Assembly (NCBI GenBank): GCA_903838415.1
Contig: CAILYI010000030.1
Location: 1 to 32,821, forward strand
Reading direction: 5' to 3'
Origin: an uncultured Anaerolineae bacterium
GTDB lineage: Bacteria; Chloroflexota; Anaerolineae; Anaerolineales; Villigracilaceae
Length of the DNA: 32,821 bases
Part shown: piece by piece, positions 15,822 through 23,508 of the stretch
Layout: each line of letters begins with the position of its first letter
Numbering within the stretch: position 1 is the stretch's first letter
Translations under genes and position numbers: made by a program
The notes under the pieces: generated by a model
The model's database searches: none
What the model saw: the letters and a program-made list of their open reading frames with translations, nothing else
Told to the model about the DNA's origin: nothing

Positions 15822-16330
15822 TTGTTCTCCTTTTCGATGACGGTCAAAACATATTCCAGCCAATTCAACTCGGCCTGGATGTGGTGAATTTGGTGCGAAA
15901 AAATCAAGCCCAGGCTGCCCGCGTGCGCCGGAATGGCGCGGATTTCATCCAGCCGGGACTGCGCCTGGGCTTTTTGCGCTTCAAGCAGCGGGAGTGCTTC
16001 TTCCGGGGGCATCCAATCGAGAAACGCCAGCCCAATATCCCCGGAAAAATTGACGGGGGTGTACTCTTCCAGGTTATCGCGCAGCAGGCGCTGAAAAGCC
16101 GCCTCGCCAGCTTCCGTCAAGCGGTACACGCGCCGCAGCGGACGGTTGCCTTCCTGCGCGGCTGCGGCTGAAATCCAGCCGTCCTGGGCCATCTGGTCAA
16201 GCAGATAATAAGCGGTCGGTTTTTTTAGATCGGTGCAAAGCGCCAGGTTGTTATCAATGAACTCATTCAATTGATAACCGTGCATATCCTGCCGCCGCAA
16301 CAAACCGAGGAGAAGTAGTTTCTTTTCCAT
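15818..16330 (-). CDS. PadR-family transcriptional repressor
   Basis: A 170-residue PadR-type regulator. The N-terminal winged helix starts LLLLGLLRRQDMHGYQLNEF, with the conserved hydrophobic helix and HGYxL signature, then YYLLDQMAQDGWI and the basic wing (GNRPLRRVYRLTEAG). The C-terminal part (about 90-168) is helical, with a probable coiled coil used for dimerisation (LLEAQKAQAQSRLDEI), as in the longer PadR subgroup. PadR proteins usually repress their own operon and a transporter and let go on binding a phenolic or drug ligand. Here a 26-bp palindrome sits between the -10 box and the start codon. It overlaps the next gene by 4 bases. Autoregulation is inferred from that site. Confidence 0.88.
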   Translation of the reverse strand: MEKKLLLLGLLRRQDMHGYQLNEFIDNNLALCTDLKKPTAYYLLDQMAQDGWISAAAAQEGNRPLRRVYRLTEAGEAAFQRLLRDNLEEYTPVNFSGDIGLAFLDWMPPEEALPLLEAQKAQAQSRLDEIRAIPAHAGSLGLIFSHQIHHIQAELNWLEYVLTVIEKENK

Positions 16331-16331
16331 T

Positions 16332-16357
16332 TTGAATAATCAGTCCTGACTAATCAA
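16332..16357. promoter_or_regulatory. Palindromic operator, probable PadR binding site
   Basis: TTGAATAATCAG (16332-16343) and CTGACTAATCAA (16346-16357) form an inverted repeat with 10 of 12 positions matching around a 2-base centre. It covers the predicted transcription start and lies 1 base from the padR start codon, where a bound dimer would block transcription. Confidence 0.65.
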
Positions 16358-16358
16358 A

Positions 16359-16367
16359 ACTATAACA
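16359..16367 (-). promoter_or_regulatory. Extended -10 promoter of the padR operon
   Basis: The minus strand reads TGTTATAGT immediately upstream of the palindrome. Transcription would start inside the operator, giving a leader of roughly 20 bases. Confidence 0.5.
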
Positions 16368-16389
16368 TTCGCGCCCCGCAAAGGAAATA

Positions 16390-16425
16390 ACAAGAACGGG
16401 TGATTTGGAGGTCACCCGTTCTTCA
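16390..16425 (-). terminator. Terminator after the putative restriction endonuclease gene
   Basis: AAGAACGGGTGA (16392-16403) pairs perfectly with TCACCCGTTCTT (16412-16423). The minus-strand continuation TGTTATTT gives a modest T tract, and the hairpin lies about 17 bases past the stop codon at 16441. Confidence 0.65.
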
Positions 16426-16440
16426 GTTTGCATCATTTTC

Positions 16441-17439
16441 TCAGCGTGATTTTCTCTGTATTTCCCACTCTTTGACACGCTCGAGCAGATCTTCCAGCGA
16501 ATGCAAATCCGCCACCGGAACTGATAGATTTTTCGTCTGCGTTTTGCTGTACTGGAAAACGCGGCTGCCCGCAAAAATGGCGCTGGCCTTGCGACGGAAT
16601 TCCTCGTGCGACATATAACCCGCCAGCCAGATGTCCATGCCATAAATCCAGATATTGCCCCAATCTTGCGGCTGGACCAGGTAAATTTCACCTTTCGCGG
16701 CGCTGTGGATGCCCACCCTGGCTTCGGGGATGCTCTCCACATGGATATAGGCCAGGCTGTAATATTCATTGACGGCAAAAATCCGCGTTAACGGATCCAG
16801 CGTCAGGGTTTCCGTGACGAAATTCCGGTCGGCATCCTGTCCGCCGATTTCGACCTTGATTGGCGCGGCGCATTCACTTTTAAGCGCCAACCGTCCAAGC
16901 GGTGACCAAATTTGCGGATGCGACCATTCCTCCAGCAAAGGGTGGATGAGATAGGTCCGCTGGTTGGCAGTCACCGCTTTTTGAATGTCTTCGGGAGAGT
17001 TTGTCGTCAGCCCCAGTAAAAAGGCAAACAGGTAAAGATCCTGCTCGGTATGATTGGCAGCAAAAAACTGATCTTCGGGAATCAAGGCCGGGGCGTGTAA
17101 AACCAATTCCGGGTTGCGCCGCATGGCGGAAATCTGATTGCGCTTCGAAGTCACATACGTTTTTATGTCGCAGCGATGCCCGCCGAGCGCAACATCATAA
17201 CGGTCCGGCTCGGTGAACGGCGTGGCGCCCTTCACATCAAACGGCGTGCCCTGCTCGTTCAAGTAGCGCCGAAAAGCCAGTTCCACGGCCACCCCGCCAA
17301 CGATCCGGCGCAGGCGTGAGTACAGCGAGCCTCCCATACGATCGTAGGTGTGCGGCAGCGAGCGCGTGGCGTAGGCAATACCGCCCTCGGTCAGGTCGGG
17401 CGTGTAGGGCAGTTTGATAAAATCAGAGTCGCTGATCAT
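16441..17439 (-). CDS. Putative type II restriction endonuclease (PD-(D/E)xK fold)
   Basis: A 332-residue protein that I cannot assign to a named family. It carries a plausible PD-(D/E)xK nuclease core: Glu53 in a helix (VAVELAFRRYL), Asp82 in RYDVALGG, and Asp91-Ile-Lys93 in CDIKTYV, with spacing typical of this fold. Basic residues follow (TSKRNQISAMRRN). The rest is mixed alpha/beta with many aromatics; no transmembrane segment is seen. It lies 66 bases downstream of a DNA methyltransferase gene on the same strand, the normal arrangement of a restriction-modification pair. I chose ATG 17439; an in-frame TTG at 17454 is an alternative, and neither has a strong ribosome binding site. If it is not a restriction enzyme, another DNA-processing nuclease would be the next guess. 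Confidence 0.6.
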   Translation of the reverse strand: MISDSDFIKLPYTPDLTEGGIAYATRSLPHTYDRMGGSLYSRLRRIVGGVAVELAFRRYLNEQGTPFDVKGATPFTEPDRYDVALGGHRCDIKTYVTSKRNQISAMRRNPELVLHAPALIPEDQFFAANHTEQDLYLFAFLLGLTTNSPEDIQKAVTANQRTYLIHPLLEEWSHPQIWSPLGRLALKSECAAPIKVEIGGQDADRNFVTETLTLDPLTRIFAVNEYYSLAYIHVESIPEARVGIHSAAKGEIYLVQPQDWGNIWIYGMDIWLAGYMSHEEFRRKASAIFAGSRVFQYSKTQTKNLSVPVADLHSLEDLLERVKEWEIQRKSR

Positions 17440-17505
17440 AGGCGAGTGACCCAAGGAGTGCCTGTTTCTTCAGGGGCGGCGCAATTTTCCATCCACCAGC
17501 TAACG

Positions 17506-18330
17506 TCAAATTTTCAAAAGATCATTCCGAAACTGCAAACAATAATGATGAAAGGTATTACTGACCCAGGCGCTGCCCAACCCAAAAGGCGCCAGCGGCT
17601 GATTATCTTGCATCCAAATTTTTTCGTCTTTCAGGGTATAGACCTGGCCCAATTCGCGCGCCAGATCCCAGGCCAGCGGATAAATTTTACCGCCCTTTTT
17701 GACATTTTTGACAATAATCGTCAGGTACGCTTTCTCGCGCAGCAGCGGCTTCAAACCGCTGTAAATCGTCACCAGCCGCGTCAAAAACTCTTCGTAATCG
17801 TGCAAATTGCCCACGTCGTTGGGGTCTTCTGAATAGACCACGTCCAATTCACCGGATGCGCGTCGTTTTTTCTGATTTTCCGCGCCTTTGGCGTGCAACA
17901 TGTCCCAATAAGGCGGAGACGTGAGCACATAATCGATAAGCGGGATGCCGTACTCGAGCGCTTTGAGCGCATCCCCGTTGATAACTTCGGCGACTAGATC
18001 ACCCGCGGCCTGTGTCGCCACCAAACTGGCCTTTTCCTCGCTGACCACTTCTTTCGCAATCTGCGCATACTGCGGATTCAACTCAATTCCGTACGAATTT
18101 CGCCCGGCCCGCAGCGCCGCCACCAGCGTGGAACCGGTCCCGGCCATCGGGTCGAGCACGGTCTGACCCTTTTTGGTAAAAAACTCGATGAATTCCTGCG
18201 CCATCGTCTCGGGGAATTTGGCGGGATGCCGCAGCACGCCCTTTTTCCGCGGCGGCGGGTTGTGGATGAACCACGATTTCTGGAATTTGAGCCAGGTTTT
18301 TGAGTCGAGATCGTTCAGTTTATTGGGCAT
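17506..18330 (-). CDS. DNA methyltransferase (N4-cytosine/N6-adenine type)
   Basis: A 274-residue site-specific DNA amino-methyltransferase. The AdoMet-binding motif I is DPMAGTGSTLVAAL starting at Asp60, preceded by HPAKFPETMAQEFI (motif X-like), and motif II is GIELNPQYAQIA. The catalytic motif IV is TSPPYW (137-142); the Ser-Pro-Pro-Tyr form is most common in N4-cytosine enzymes but also occurs in N6-adenine ones. A basic linker (KGAENQKKRRASGE) follows, then a variable region that may recognise the target. The order X-I-IV and small size suit a monomeric type II modification enzyme. It is 19 bases after the lipoprotein gene and upstream of the putative nuclease. The target sequence is unknown. 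The ATG at 18330 has only a weak ribosome binding site. Confidence 0.88.
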   Translation of the reverse strand: MPNKLNDLDSKTWLKFQKSWFIHNPPPRKKGVLRHPAKFPETMAQEFIEFFTKKGQTVLDPMAGTGSTLVAALRAGRNSYGIELNPQYAQIAKEVVSEEKASLVATQAAGDLVAEVINGDALKALEYGIPLIDYVLTSPPYWDMLHAKGAENQKKRRASGELDVVYSEDPNDVGNLHDYEEFLTRLVTIYSGLKPLLREKAYLTIIVKNVKKGGKIYPLAWDLARELGQVYTLKDEKIWMQDNQPLAPFGLGSAWVSNTFHHYCLQFRNDLLKI

Positions 18331-18349
18331 CTTGATTCATCTCAAATAG

Positions 18350-19198
18350 CTATGGCGTGGGTCTGGGGGTGCGGGATGGAACCGGCGTCTTTGAAGCGGT
18401 GGCGCTGGGCGTGGGAGAAACATACGCTACCGAATTCACCGTTAAATTGGAAAAACTGACGTTCATGCCATCCGGGCTGACGGCGCTGACAAAAGCTCCC
18501 AGGGCGCCGTTCCTGAAAACCGGATCAATCACCGTGAACTGGTAGCGTCCATTCAAGAAAAAGCGCATTTCAACCCCGGCGGCCCAGATCGACATTTTGA
18601 CTTCGCCGGGCGCGCCGGGCGGCGCATCGCCGCTGGGAACCCAATCTTGCAGCGGCGTGGTCACGCCATCCCGCGAACGTTCGACGCGCACTTTACCGGT
18701 ACAGTTGAGCAAAAAACGATAGGTGTAAGCTTCACTGGCCGTGCGAAACAACATACCGTAGGCGTCCGCGCCAAGGCAGCGATTGACCGAGACGTTCATT
18801 TCAGCATAGAAATCCGTCAAAATCAGGCTGCTGCTCAGGCTGGAAAGCGCCACCGGGGGAATGTTGGCGGCAAATGTGAGACGGTTGCGATCGAGAATGA
18901 TGCTGTTGCCACCGTTGCTCTGTGTTTTTGCGCCAATCCAAGCCTTGGGGTCGCTGAAATCGTCGGAAAAGACCTGCGCTCCCAGCCCCGGAAATGGCCA
19001 GGGTGTGGCGCTCGCTTCAATGGTAGGAAAAACCGTTTCGGTGGCGGTGGCCGGGAACCAGATGACCGTTTTCGTGGGAGCCAAGCCCTCAGCAACGGTA
19101 GGCTGACTGAGGGGCAGCGCTGTTCCAGTCTCAAGGGATGCGGCACAAGCCGCCAGTACGAGAGTCGCGATGAGCAGGAAGAAAGTCAATGGGCGCAT
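18350..19198 (-). CDS. Secreted lipoprotein with a jelly-roll (LamG/DUF1080-like) domain
   Basis: A 282-residue predicted lipoprotein. The signal peptide ends in the lipobox LAAC with Cys17 as lipidated residue. A Thr/Pro/Ala-rich linker (about 20-70) follows, then a domain of about 180 residues beginning VFSDDFSDPKAWIGA and containing LTFAANIP, YGMLFR, YTYRFLLNC and MSIWAAGVEMRFFLNGR, the pattern of concanavalin-like beta-sandwich domains found in carbohydrate-binding and DUF1080 proteins. The C-terminus is a low-complexity SPTPS...TPRPTP tail. Such lipoproteins with Thr/Pro linkers are very common in Anaerolineae. It is 19 bases upstream of the methyltransferase gene and may share its transcript by chance. 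The ligand is unknown. Confidence 0.8.
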   Translation of the reverse strand: MRPLTFFLLIATLVLAACAASLETGTALPLSQPTVAEGLAPTKTVIWFPATATETVFPTIEASATPWPFPGLGAQVFSDDFSDPKAWIGAKTQSNGGNSIILDRNRLTFAANIPPVALSSLSSSLILTDFYAEMNVSVNRCLGADAYGMLFRTASEAYTYRFLLNCTGKVRVERSRDGVTTPLQDWVPSGDAPPGAPGEVKMSIWAAGVEMRFFLNGRYQFTVIDPVFRNGALGAFVSAVSPDGMNVSFSNLTVNSVAYVSPTPSATASKTPVPSRTPRPTP

Positions 19199-19327
19199 TT
19201 TAAACTGATGATGAATGGTACAGGCTTTTTGGGATAGAGTATTGTAAAATCAAATTACCATTTTAGACGTACTCCCGGTCTCTGCACGGGAAATGAACCT
19301 ACCCATTCTAGCACAAGGAGAAGATAG

Positions 19328-20365
19328 ATGAGCGAAAAAGCCGTGTTGGTCACCGGCGCGTGTGGTGAGATCGGCCAGGCTCTTATTCAAAATCTGTCGG
19401 CGCGTGGCGGTTACCGGATTGTGACTGCTGATCTGGCGCCCCTGCCCGTGGCGATTAAGTCGCTTTCGGCGGAACATCTGCAAGGGGATTTGGTAAACAG
19501 AATCAAGCAGTTTTATGATTACGATTTTGAGATTATTTACCACCTGGCCGCTTCGCTCTCGTCAAAAGCGGAGGTGGCGACCGAGGAAGCTCACCGCATC
19601 AACGTAGAAGGGACGATGCAGTTGTTGATGATGGCAGCTTATCGCTCGGAGAAGTACAAAAAGCCGGTGAAGTTCCTGTTCCCCAGTTCGATTGCGGCGT
19701 ATGGCTTTCCGAACCTGCAGGCCAAGCAAGCCGCCGGATTGGTGAAAGAGGATGAATACAACACGCCACACACCATGTACGGTTGTAATAAATTGTACTG
19801 CGAAAAACTGGGATTGTATTACAGCCATTACTTTGGTCAGCGTCATCTTGACGAAAACCCGCCCACGATGCTCGATTTTCGCGCCATCCGTTTTCCGGGG
19901 CTGATCAGCGCCTTCACCCTACCGAGCGGCGGGACAAGCGACTATGGCCCGGAAATGCTGCACGCAGCCGCGCAGGGCAAGCCGTACGCCTGTTTCGTGC
20001 GCGAAGATACGAAAATTTCGTTCATGGCCATGCCTGATGCGATCAAGTCGCTGATGGTGCTGACGGAAGCTCCGCGAGAAAGCCTGAGTAACGCTGTTTA
20101 TAACATTGCGGCCTTCAGCCTGACGGCGGGAGAATTCCGCAAGCGGGCCTTCGCGGCTTTCCCGTGCGCGCAAATCAGCTTTGAGCCGAATCCGCGCCGC
20201 CAGGGAATTGTCGACTCGTGGCCGGAAGATGTGGACGATGCCCTGGCCCGCCAGGAATGGAATTGGATGCCGGATTATGACGCGGACAAGTTCTTCGACG
20301 AATACTTCATCCCGGAAATCAAAAAGCGCTACGCTCACAAACCCAGCTTGAGAACACAGGAGTAA
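19328..20365 (+). CDS. tdh: SDR-type L-threonine 3-dehydrogenase (NAD-dependent epimerase family)
   Basis: A 345-residue extended short-chain dehydrogenase. The Rossmann motif is TGACGEIG (Gly10, Gly13, Gly16); the catalytic set is Ser120/Ser121 with Tyr151 and Lys155 (MYGCNKLY). The second half matches the SDR-type threonine dehydrogenases rather than GalE: RFPGLISAFTLPSGGTSDYG, then an EDTKISFMAMPDAIKSLMVL stretch, YNIAAFSLTAGEF, and IVDSWPEDVDDALARQEWNW. This group oxidises L-threonine to 2-amino-3-ketobutyrate and is unrelated to the zinc-dependent E. coli Tdh. ATG 19328 follows AAGGAG (19315-19320). It stands alone, followed by a strong terminator. A sugar-nucleotide epimerase is the main alternative, but the substrate-side motifs argue against it. 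Confidence 0.82.
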   Translation: MSEKAVLVTGACGEIGQALIQNLSARGGYRIVTADLAPLPVAIKSLSAEHLQGDLVNRIKQFYDYDFEIIYHLAASLSSKAEVATEEAHRINVEGTMQLLMMAAYRSEKYKKPVKFLFPSSIAAYGFPNLQAKQAAGLVKEDEYNTPHTMYGCNKLYCEKLGLYYSHYFGQRHLDENPPTMLDFRAIRFPGLISAFTLPSGGTSDYGPEMLHAAAQGKPYACFVREDTKISFMAMPDAIKSLMVLTEAPRESLSNAVYNIAAFSLTAGEFRKRAFAAFPCAQISFEPNPRRQGIVDSWPEDVDDALARQEWNWMPDYDADKFFDEYFIPEIKKRYAHKPSLRTQE

Positions 20366-20381
20366 TCAGCAGTCGGTCAAT

Positions 20382-20428
20382 AAAACGAGACGAGTCAGCG
20401 GGGTTCCGCCCAACTCGTCTCGTTTTTT
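20382..20428. terminator. Bidirectional terminator between tdh and purA
   Basis: AAAACGAGACGAGT (20382-20395) pairs with ACTCGTCTCGTTTT (20413-20426) and is followed by further T residues. A run of A before the stem gives the minus strand a T tract too, so it serves both converging genes. Confidence 0.85.
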
Positions 20429-20451
20429 AATATCCAATCACAGCCAGCAGC

Positions 20452-21744
20452 TTACTTGTTTTCCACCATTTGTTCCCGCTCGGGGCCGACGCTTGCCAGG
20501 CGAACCGGCACGCCCGCCAGATGCGCGATGGCATCCAGATAGCCTTTTGCGGCGGCAGGCAAATCATCCCAGGTACGGATGGCGCTGACATCTTCCGCCC
20601 AGCCGGGAAGTTCCTGATAGACCGGTTCGTACCCTTCCAGGTTGGATGGGCCAAACGACAGGTCCACGATGGTTTTCCCGTTTTGATGGTAGCCAACGCA
20701 CAGCTGAAGAGTCTGAAAACCGGAGAGAATATCCAGCTTGGTGATGACCAATTCGGTCATACCGTTGACGCGCACAGCGTAACGCAGCAGCACGCCATCC
20801 AGCCAGCCGACGCGGCGCGCGCGACCGGTGGTCGTGCCGTATTCATCCCAGGGATTTTGGCCTGTGCCGCGCAATCGCAAGGCCAAGTCATCAAAGACTT
20901 CGGTGGGGAATGGCCCGGAACCGACACGCGTCTGGAAGGATTTGCAAACGCCGGTCACTTGCGCGCCTTCGGCGGCGGTGACGCCAATGCCAAGACCGGT
21001 GAAAACCCCGGAGGCCACGGTGGATGACGAAGTGACAAACGGATAGGTGCCGTGGTCAATATCCAGCAACGTGCCTTGCGCGCCTTCCGCCAGGATGCGC
21101 TGTCCGGCGCTGATGGCGTTACAAAGTTCCAGCGACGTATCCGCAATATAGGGCAGCATCGCTTCGCGGCAACGCTGAAATTCTTCCACGACTGCGCCGT
21201 TATCAATTGGCGACGCGCCCAGGAAGCTCAACTGTTGATTGGCTTCGTCAATTTGGGCACTCAAATGCTGGAGAAAATCGGGTGCGAGCAGATCGCCGAC
21301 GCGCAGTCCGCGCCGGGTGGCTTTATCCGTATAAGCGGGACCAATTCCACGCCCGGTGGTGCCGATATTGCCCTTGCCGCGTGCCACTTCCTGGGCCTTA
21401 TCCAAAGCCATATGCGCGGGCGTGATCAGATGCGCGGCGTATGAAATTCGCAAGCGCTGCGGATTGATTTCCACGCCCGCCTTCTGCAGCATGTCCGTTT
21501 CATCCAAAAAAGCCTTGGGATTGACGACCATCCCATTTCCGAGCACCGCCACCGGTTTTGGATGAATAATCCCCGATGGAATCAGGTGCAGCTTGAAAAG
21601 TTTTGGCCCAACTGTGACGGAATGACCGGCGTTATCGCCGCCGTTATAGCGGGCAACATAATCCGAGTCGGCGGCAAACCAATCAACAATACGGCCTTTG
21701 CCTTCGTCGCCCCACTGAGCCCCAACGATAATTTGAAGCGCCAT
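20452..21744 (-). CDS. purA: Adenylosuccinate synthetase
   Basis: A 430-residue enzyme joining IMP and aspartate with GTP hydrolysis to form adenylosuccinate, the first committed step to AMP. The N-terminus has the diagnostic GAQWGDEGKGRIVDW (Asp13 and Lys16 region) and the IMP/GTP-site stretch YNGGDNAGHSV. The family signature GTTGRGIGPAYTDKATRRGLR and EGAQGTLLDIDHGTYPFVTSS are present, as are TTTGRARRVGWLD and the C-terminal GPEREQM. Length is normal. ATG 21744 follows GGGAGGT. It is a single gene, divergent from the LysM protein gene and convergent with tdh. An AMP nucleosidase gene lies nearby (23505). Confidence 0.97.
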   Translation of the reverse strand: MALQIIVGAQWGDEGKGRIVDWFAADSDYVARYNGGDNAGHSVTVGPKLFKLHLIPSGIIHPKPVAVLGNGMVVNPKAFLDETDMLQKAGVEINPQRLRISYAAHLITPAHMALDKAQEVARGKGNIGTTGRGIGPAYTDKATRRGLRVGDLLAPDFLQHLSAQIDEANQQLSFLGASPIDNGAVVEEFQRCREAMLPYIADTSLELCNAISAGQRILAEGAQGTLLDIDHGTYPFVTSSSTVASGVFTGLGIGVTAAEGAQVTGVCKSFQTRVGSGPFPTEVFDDLALRLRGTGQNPWDEYGTTTGRARRVGWLDGVLLRYAVRVNGMTELVITKLDILSGFQTLQLCVGYHQNGKTIVDLSFGPSNLEGYEPVYQELPGWAEDVSAIRTWDDLPAAAKGYLDAIAHLAGVPVRLASVGPEREQMVENK

Positions 21745-21775
21745 AAGTACCTCCCGAAATATAAATATTAGCTGG

Positions 21776-21781
21776 ATTATA
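21776..21781 (-). promoter_or_regulatory. Candidate -10 box of purA
   Basis: The minus strand reads TATAAT 31 bases before the purA ATG, leaving a leader of about 25 bases with GGGAGGT. No clear -35 box is seen. Confidence 0.4.
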
Positions 21782-21848
21782 AAGTAGAATCAAGTAACCC
21801 TCCGAAATTTGCGGAGCCTGCGCCTCATAATCAGTTTACAGCCTGTTG

Positions 21849-21854
21849 TATAAT
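21849..21854 (+). promoter_or_regulatory. -10 box of the LysM protein gene, near-leaderless
   Basis: TATAAT lies 9 bases before the ATG at 21864, so the predicted transcript has a leader of 0-3 bases and no room for a ribosome binding site. The -35 region is poor. Confidence 0.5.
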
Positions 21855-21863
21855 GGAAATACC

Positions 21864-22667
21864 ATGAAACGACTGAAATATATCATCGGACTTACCCTCA
21901 CTTTCTTGCTGCTGGCAGTCGCATCACTCAGCGCGCGAGCCTCTGACGCGAATCAAAATCTCGCCACGCCCACGCCGGGGCCGGATGGACGAATCATCTA
22001 TATCGTGCAGGAAGGCCAGACCTGCATCCAGATTTCGCTGCTGGCAGGCATCCCGCTCGATCAGCTTCGCTCGCTGAATCGTCTGGATGAAAATTGTATT
22101 CTCAGCGTCGGCCAAGAATTGCTGATTGGCGTTGGCGGCCCATCGGGCGGCACGCCTACCGCCGGACCCGCGCCTACCGTCACACCGGGGCAGGCCACGC
22201 CCACGCCCAGCCTGGGCGAAGCCACCGTCTGCGTCTTATTGTATGAAGACCTTAATGGTGATTCGTTGCGCCAGGATACGGAAGTGACCATTCCCAACGG
22301 CGCGGTCAGCGTGACCGGCACCTCCGGCGAATATTCGCAGACCTCCAACACTACCGCCGGAGCTGACCCAATCTGTTTCGAAAAAGTAATCCAGGGCACG
22401 TACAATATTTCAGTGGCCGCCCCGGAAGGCTATAATCCCACCACCCAGTTGAACTACACCCTCGATATCAAAGCGGGAGAGCAAATTTTCGTCGATTTCG
22501 GCGCGCAGCAAGCCGGGCAGGCCAAGCCGCAAGATGCCGCCAACGAAACCGGCTCCAACAATTTGCTCGGCATTGCCGGTGGCGCGCTGCTGTTGGCCGG
22601 GATTGGGCTGGGTGTATATGCCTGGCTGGCTTACGGACGGAAGCCCAATTACGATTTGCACAAATAA
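21864..22667 (+). CDS. Secreted LysM-domain surface protein with a C-terminal membrane anchor
   Basis: A 267-residue exported protein. I chose the ATG at 21864 (MKRLKYIIGL), which gives a clean signal peptide ending at ARAS (about residue 27); the upstream in-frame ATG overlaps the -10 box. A short TPTPG linker precedes a LysM domain (about 44-90: IIYIVQEGQTCIQISLLAGI then LSVGQELLI) with two cysteines (C54, C78) that may form a disulfide. A Pro/Thr linker leads to a beta-sandwich like the SdrD-B/Cna-B type (about 127-215), marked by VCVLLYEDLNGDSLRQDTE. One transmembrane helix (about 235-258) and a short basic tail (YGRK) anchor it. It probably binds a glycan of the cell envelope. The gene ends at a strong terminator. 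Confidence 0.82.
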   Translation: MKRLKYIIGLTLTFLLLAVASLSARASDANQNLATPTPGPDGRIIYIVQEGQTCIQISLLAGIPLDQLRSLNRLDENCILSVGQELLIGVGGPSGGTPTAGPAPTVTPGQATPTPSLGEATVCVLLYEDLNGDSLRQDTEVTIPNGAVSVTGTSGEYSQTSNTTAGADPICFEKVIQGTYNISVAAPEGYNPTTQLNYTLDIKAGEQIFVDFGAQQAGQAKPQDAANETGSNNLLGIAGGALLLAGIGLGVYAWLAYGRKPNYDLHK

Positions 22668-22689
22668 CCACAAGCATGCTCTGGCGATT

Positions 22690-22726
22690 AAAAGCGGGGA
22701 CGTTAACAGCGTCCCCGCTTTTCTTT
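22690..22726 (+). terminator. Terminator of the LysM protein gene
   Basis: AAAAGCGGGGAC (22690-22701) pairs with GTCCCCGCTTTT (22711-22722), followed by CTTT. It lies about 22 bases after the stop codon. Confidence 0.8.
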
Positions 22727-22748
22727 AACCTGCCATCACGGTCACAAA

Positions 22749-22779
22749 TTGCGCGTTTTCGTAAAGAGCATTATATAAT
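22749..22779 (+). promoter_or_regulatory. Promoter of the methyltransferase operon, leaderless
   Basis: TTGCGC (22749-22754) and TATAAT (22774-22779) are separated by 19 bases. Only 6 bases lie between the -10 box and the ATG at 22786, so transcription should start on or next to the start codon. Confidence 0.5.
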
Positions 22780-22785
22780 CAGCGC

Positions 22786-23508
22786 ATGAATCAAGCCACA
22801 GCCCAGCAATTGGTGGAACTCAATCGCAAATTCTACGCCGATTTTGGCGGACAATTTTCAGCCACGCGCCAGCGCATCCAGCCGGGGGTGCGGAAAATTC
22901 TATCGCGCCTGGATGGATCGGAGCAGATGCTGGATTTGGGCTGCGGCAATGGCGAACTGGCGCGGACTCTGGCCCAAACCGGATTCCACGGAACCTACCT
23001 CGGCCTGGATTTCAGCCTGCCGCTCCTGACTGACGCCGAATCCCAGCCCGCAGGTTTCCCGGCCACTTTCCGCGTGGTGGATTTGACCGCCGAAAATTGG
23101 GACGAGAAAGCTGGAAAAACTGACGTTTTTGCCCTGATTACAGCTTTCGCTGTGCTCCATCACATCCCCGGGCTGGAAATGCGCAGGAACATTCTCCAAA
23201 AAGTCCACCGCCTGCTCAAACCCGGCGGAAAATTCATCCACTCAAACTGGCAGTTTTTAAACAGCGAAAAACTCAAGGCGCGCATCCAGCCATGGGAAGC
23301 GGCCCATTTGTCAGCCGCGGAAGTGGACGAAGGGGATTATCTGCTCGATTGGCGCGGTGGCGGCCTGGGGCTGCGATACGCGCACCACTTTTCAGCGGAA
23401 GAATTAAGTCAATTGGCCACCGAGACAGGTTTCCGGGTGGCCGAGTCGTTTTTCTCCGATGGCGCGGGCGAACGCCTGGGCCTGTATCAGATTTGGGAGG
23501 CAGAATGA
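22786..23508 (+). CDS. Class I SAM-dependent methyltransferase, Trm9/ABH8-like
   Basis: A 240-residue soluble methyltransferase. Motif I is MLDLGCGNGELARTL (about 48-62), the acidic residue of motif II is in YLGLDFS, and post-motif stretches include ITAFAVLHHIPG and LLKPGGKFIHSNWQF. The C-terminal part has GDYLLDWRGGGLGLRYAHHF, which resembles the W-x-RYxHxF region of eukaryotic Trm9/ABH8 tRNA wobble-uridine methyltransferases, so a tRNA substrate is possible. A small-molecule substrate cannot be excluded. ATG 22786 directly follows a TATAAT box. Its stop overlaps the AMP nucleosidase start by 4 bases (ATGA), so they are co-translated, and the GT87 gene follows. Confidence 0.75.
   Translation: MNQATAQQLVELNRKFYADFGGQFSATRQRIQPGVRKILSRLDGSEQMLDLGCGNGELARTLAQTGFHGTYLGLDFSLPLLTDAESQPAGFPATFRVVDLTAENWDEKAGKTDVFALITAFAVLHHIPGLEMRRNILQKVHRLLKPGGKFIHSNWQFLNSEKLKARIQPWEAAHLSAAEVDEGDYLLDWRGGGLGLRYAHHFSAEELSQLATETGFRVAESFFSDGAGERLGLYQIWEAE

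Noticed and set aside
23292-23504. Upstream extension of the AMP nucleosidase frame
   Set aside because: It lies wholly inside the methyltransferase gene; the ATG at 23505 has a good ribosome binding site and the family's normal N-terminus.
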